Assembly (NCBI GenBank): GCA_943913325.1
Contig: CALTXP010000031.1
Coordinates: 1 to 16,447 of the forward strand
Direction: 5' to 3'
DNA from: an uncultured Anaerococcus sp.
Lineage (GTDB): Bacteria > Bacillota > Clostridia > Tissierellales > Peptoniphilaceae
Length of the DNA: 16,447 nt
In this document: positions 13,643 through 16,447 of the stretch, piece after piece
Numbering within the stretch: the stretch's first letter is position 1
Layout of the letters: every line of letters begins with the position of its first letter
The notes under the pieces: model-generated
Database searches by the model: none
The model's input: only the letters and a program-made list of their open reading frames with translations
Told to the model about the DNA's origin: nothing
Made by a program: the position numbers and the translations under genes

Positions 13643-15643
13643 TTATCTCCTTTCTAACTGACTTAGAAACCCATAAAGTTTATCATCTTCATAGATTTTT
13701 ATACCTAAATCTTGAGCTTTTGTAAGCTTTGATCCAGCTTTCTGACCACAAATTAATATGTCTGTGTTTTTTGAAACAGAAGTTGTAACTGTCCCACCAT
13801 TATTTTCTATTAATACTTTTATGTCATCTCTTTTATAGTTCTCAATAGTTCCTGTTATGACAAAGGTTTTTCCATCAAGTTTATTAGATATATTATCATT
13901 AACTTTTTCATTTAACTTAATACCCTTAGATAACAGTGTATTTATTGCACTATTTATATTATCGTCATGAAAAAATTCTACTATATTTTCTGCTATAATT
14001 AAACCTATATCATCTATATCAACTAATTGATCTACACTAGCGTTCCTTAGATTATCAAAACTTTTAAACTTATTCGCTAAATCACGAGCTGTTCTTTCTC
14101 CAACATTTGGTATACCTATTGCATAAATAAATCTACTTAAATCGCGCTTCTTACTATCTTCTATTGAATTTAAGAGATTTTTAGTTTTCTTGTCACCAAA
14201 CCTATCTAAATTTATCAAATCCTCATAAGTTAAATCATATATCTCATATATTTCTTTAACATCTAGTTCATGCATTAACTGTGCTATAGTCTTTTCCGAT
14301 AAGCCCTCTATATCCATAGCATTTCTTGAAGCAAAATGCTCCATACGTGCCAATAATTGCGGTGTACAAGATATCGAGTTTGGGCATACTACATGTACAT
14401 TGCCTTCTATAAGTTCTGATCCACAATAAGGACAGTGTGTTGGTTTTTTGATAACTTTAGTTCCAGGTTGCTTTTCGTCAACTACACCTAGTATTTCAGG
14501 TATAACATCATTAGACCTTCTTATAAAGACTTTTGAACCAATTTTTACTTTTTTTCTCTCTATATCATCATAATTATTTAAAGTAGCACGAGAAACAGTT
14601 ACGCCTGAAAAATCCACTGGTTCAAGTAAAGCTGAAGGTGTAACCTTTCCAGTTCTTCCCACATTCCAAACTACATCTAAAAGAGTAGTAGTATATTCTT
14701 CCGCTTCAAATTTAAAAGCTACCGACCATCTCGGAAATTTATTTGTATAGCCCAAAGCTTTCTGGGTTTTTTTATCATTTACTTTTATAACTACCCCATC
14801 TGTTAGTATATCTAGATTTTTTCTTTCTTCTTCTATTTTTTGTAACTCTAAGATTATTTCATCATAAGTTTTTACTTTTTTATGATAAGGATGGACATTA
14901 AAGTTTTCTTTTTTTAAAAACTCCAACATATCTTCTTCACTTTTAAAATCTAGATCCGTAGTAGAAATATTGTAAAAAAATGCTGTCAGCTTTCTTTTGC
15001 GAGTTTCATTTGGATCTAAATTACGTATAGCTCCTGCCGCCGCATTTCTAGCATTTTTTAGCTGTAGTTTATTTTCTTTATTATATCTTTCTAACTCCGA
15101 TAAGGGCATTAAAGCTTCACCCTGAATTTCTAAGGTCGATTTCTCATTTATCTTTAAAGGTATGGATTTTATTGTTTTAGTTTGAGCTGATATTTCTTCT
15201 CCAACTATACCATTACCACGAGTTGATGCATTTTTTAGTTTACCATTCTCATAAGTTAAATTAATAGTTAGCCCATCAAACTTATATTCCATAATAAATT
15301 CTATTTCTTCTAAGCTTTCTCTATGAGAATCATTATATGCACTTCTAAGTCTTCCTACTCTTTTAATCCAATCATTAAGCTCCTCATAAGTCTGTGCCTT
15401 ATCCTGTGAATATAATCTAGATATATGAAAGTGTTTTTCAAATTTTTCTAAAACTTCTCCACCAACTTTTTGAGTAGGAGAATTGTCTGGACTATAACCT
15501 GATTCTTCTTCTAGTTCTTTTAATTTATAATAAAGTTTATCATACTCTCCATCAGAAACTAAAGGACTATCTAGGGTGTAATAATGATAATTTAATTCTT
15601 CTATTTTTTCAATTAACTTATTAATTTGTTCTTTTTTATCCAT
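13643..15643 (-). CDS. ligA: NAD-dependent DNA ligase LigA
   Basis: Seals nicks in replication and repair using NAD. ATG 15643 gives 666 residues, a normal length; it lies 4 nt after AAGGTG and 1 nt after the pcrA stop. A further ATG at 15667 overlaps pcrA and lacks such a site. Domains: Ia with YHYYTLDSPLVSDGEYDKL (19-37); adenylation domain with the AMP-lysine Lys121 in KFDG (121-124), TRGNG (141-145), QGE (174-176), VVIKV (284-288) and AFKF (309-312); OB fold; zinc finger Cys404, Cys407, Cys420 and Cys426; helix-hairpin-helix region (about 440-560); BRCT domain (about 587-666). The segment HFHISRLYSQDKAQ (71-84) replaces the usual H..PMLSLDN motif, and QGE and TRGNG replace RGE and TRGDG. 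All core catalytic residues remain, so activity is expected. Confidence 0.96.
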   Translation of the reverse strand: MDKKEQINKLIEKIEELNYHYYTLDSPLVSDGEYDKLYYKLKELEEESGYSPDNSPTQKVGGEVLEKFEKHFHISRLYSQDKAQTYEELNDWIKRVGRLRSAYNDSHRESLEEIEFIMEYKFDGLTINLTYENGKLKNASTRGNGIVGEEISAQTKTIKSIPLKINEKSTLEIQGEALMPLSELERYNKENKLQLKNARNAAAGAIRNLDPNETRKRKLTAFFYNISTTDLDFKSEEDMLEFLKKENFNVHPYHKKVKTYDEIILELQKIEEERKNLDILTDGVVIKVNDKKTQKALGYTNKFPRWSVAFKFEAEEYTTTLLDVVWNVGRTGKVTPSALLEPVDFSGVTVSRATLNNYDDIERKKVKIGSKVFIRRSNDVIPEILGVVDEKQPGTKVIKKPTHCPYCGSELIEGNVHVVCPNSISCTPQLLARMEHFASRNAMDIEGLSEKTIAQLMHELDVKEIYEIYDLTYEDLINLDRFGDKKTKNLLNSIEDSKKRDLSRFIYAIGIPNVGERTARDLANKFKSFDNLRNASVDQLVDIDDIGLIIAENIVEFFHDDNINSAINTLLSKGIKLNEKVNDNISNKLDGKTFVITGTIENYKRDDIKVLIENNGGTVTTSVSKNTDILICGQKAGSKLTKAQDLGIKIYEDDKLYGFLSQLERR

Positions 15644-15644
15644 T

Positions 15645-16447
15645 TTACACCTTATAAATTGGAGCATAGTCTTGGTTTAACTTTTTTAGACCTTTTTTGT
15701 CAAAAGCTACTACTAGCTCATTTCCATCATTGCTTTCTTTTACTTGAACTATCATTCCCTCACCCCGCTTAGAATGCATTATCTTATCTCCCACTTGATA
15801 AGTCTCATTACTATTTTCATTTTTTCTAAGTTTAGTATTTAAGACTGATTGTCTAGTTTTTTCCCTCATATAATCTTCATTTGAAGCTTTTTCATAACTT
15901 TTTGAAGTAAAAGAATTGAAAGTTTTATTTTCTAATTCTTTTATATTTTCTTTAATCTCGTCTATAAATCTTGATGTTTTATAATAAATAGGCTTACCAT
16001 AAGAACGCCTTACTTGGCTACTCGTTAAATATAACTTTTCACGTGCTCTAGTTATAGCTACATAAAATAATCTGCGTTCTTCTTCAATATTGCCTTCATC
16101 AATAGATCTTTTTCCTGGAAATAAACCTTCGTCCATTCCTACTACAAATACTATAGGAAATTCCAAACCTTTAGCAGCATGAATAGTCATAAGTAATATG
16201 GAATTATCTTTATCTTCAGTTTTTTCCATATCTGATATAAGACTTAGATTCTCTAAATAGTCATATATAGTATCATCAGGATTATTTTCTTCATATTCAC
16301 TAGCAGCAGATATAAACTCATTTAAGTTATCAATCCTTGCCCTATCTTCCACTGAATAGCTAGATTCAAGTGATTTAAGATACCCTGACTTATCTAAAAC
16401 TTCATTAATCAAATCTGTTATTTTATAATTATCTATATTTTTAAATA
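15645..16447 (-). CDS. pcrA: ATP-dependent DNA helicase PcrA, C-terminal part (cut by window edge)
   Basis: Superfamily 1 3'-5' helicase (UvrD/PcrA) used in repair, rolling-circle replication and removal of RecA or RNA polymerase conflicts. The frame is open to the right edge; 266 residues plus stop are visible, roughly the last third of a protein normally about 730-750 long. Helicase motif V is LLMTIHAAKGLEFPIVFVVG and motif VI EEERRLFYVAITRAREKLYL, between about 84 and 140 of the fragment. A linker rich in charged residues and Asn/Ser follows, then the PcrA-type C-terminal domain, with VGDKIMHSKRGEGMIVQV, ending in APIYKV; in relatives this part binds RNA polymerase. This C-terminal domain separates PcrA from Rep. 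The pcrA-ligA order is conserved in Firmicutes. Confidence 0.96.
   Translation of the reverse strand, partial: FKNIDNYKITDLINEVLDKSGYLKSLESSYSVEDRARIDNLNEFISAASEYEENNPDDTIYDYLENLSLISDMEKTEDKDNSILLMTIHAAKGLEFPIVFVVGMDEGLFPGKRSIDEGNIEEERRLFYVAITRAREKLYLTSSQVRRSYGKPIYYKTSRFIDEIKENIKELENKTFNSFTSKSYEKASNEDYMREKTRQSVLNTKLRKNENSNETYQVGDKIMHSKRGEGMIVQVKESNDGNELVVAFDKKGLKKLNQDYAPIYKV
15648..15653 (-). promoter_or_regulatory. Ribosome-binding site that fixes the ligA start
   Basis: AAGGTG on the minus strand within the last codons of pcrA, 4 nt before ATG 15643. It supports that start over the in-frame ATG at 15667. Confidence 0.7.

Noticed and set aside
1..16447. CRISPR arrays, insertion sequences, tRNA/rRNA genes, phage or defence systems
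   Set aside because: No spaced direct repeats, transposase or integrase motifs, cloverleaf-like sequences or unexplained accessory genes were found on reading both strands.

Overview
The window is AT-rich chromosomal DNA from a Gram-positive bacterium, most likely a Firmicute of the Clostridia/Tissierellia type (perhaps Peptoniphilaceae; the genus is a guess). The evidence is strong AGGAGG-type ribosome-binding sites, the gene orders pcrA-ligA-gatCAB, acpS/nnr-alr-mazF and glmU-prs-pth-mfd, and a PcrA with the Firmicutes-type C-terminal domain. Every gene is recognisable. I see no mobile element, phage gene, CRISPR array, rRNA or tRNA.

Layout, following the minus strand, on which all genes but murC lie. 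(1) 16447 to 10530: the 3' end of pcrA (cut by the window edge), ligA, gatC, gatA and gatB, packed with gaps of 0-8 nt and closed by a hairpin terminator with a GCAA loop (10504-10527). (2) 10500 to 6587: mtaD, an acpS-nnrD fusion gene, alr and mazF, joined by 4-, 4- and 11-nt overlaps. No separate promoter is obvious, and mtaD starts directly behind the terminator-like hairpin. (3) 6544 to 5141: murC alone on the plus strand, with its own promoter and a strong terminator that probably also ends the convergent mazF transcript. (4) 5017 to 4577: rpiB, divergent from murC, ending in an AT-rich hairpin that overlaps its stop codon. (5) 4490 to 1: deoD, glmU, prs, pth and the first 268 codons of mfd (cut by the window edge), again almost without spacing, preceded by a short leader with a TATAAT box. 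There is no gene-free stretch above 300 bases; the two largest gaps (4491-4576 and 5018-5140) hold promoters and a terminator.

The genes supply core functions. MurC, Alr and GlmU serve cell-wall precursor synthesis. GatCAB makes Gln-tRNA and/or Asn-tRNA, and Pth recycles peptidyl-tRNA. PcrA, LigA and Mfd act in DNA replication and repair. MtaD and DeoD handle SAH/MTA and purine nucleosides, while RpiB and Prs carry ribose 5-phosphate to PRPP. The AcpS-NnrD protein combines carrier-protein activation with NAD(P)H-hydrate repair. MazF is an mRNA endoribonuclease with no adjacent antitoxin.

This is mainly an ordinary housekeeping region, and I found no convincing undescribed system. The points most worth checking are the AcpS-NnrD fusion lacking an epimerase domain, the antitoxin-less mazF, the hairpin at the mtaD start, and a 16-bp near-palindrome covering the divergent rpiB/murC -35 boxes. 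Five annotated-start problems were resolved from ribosome-binding sites (rpiB, alr, gatC, gatA, ligA).
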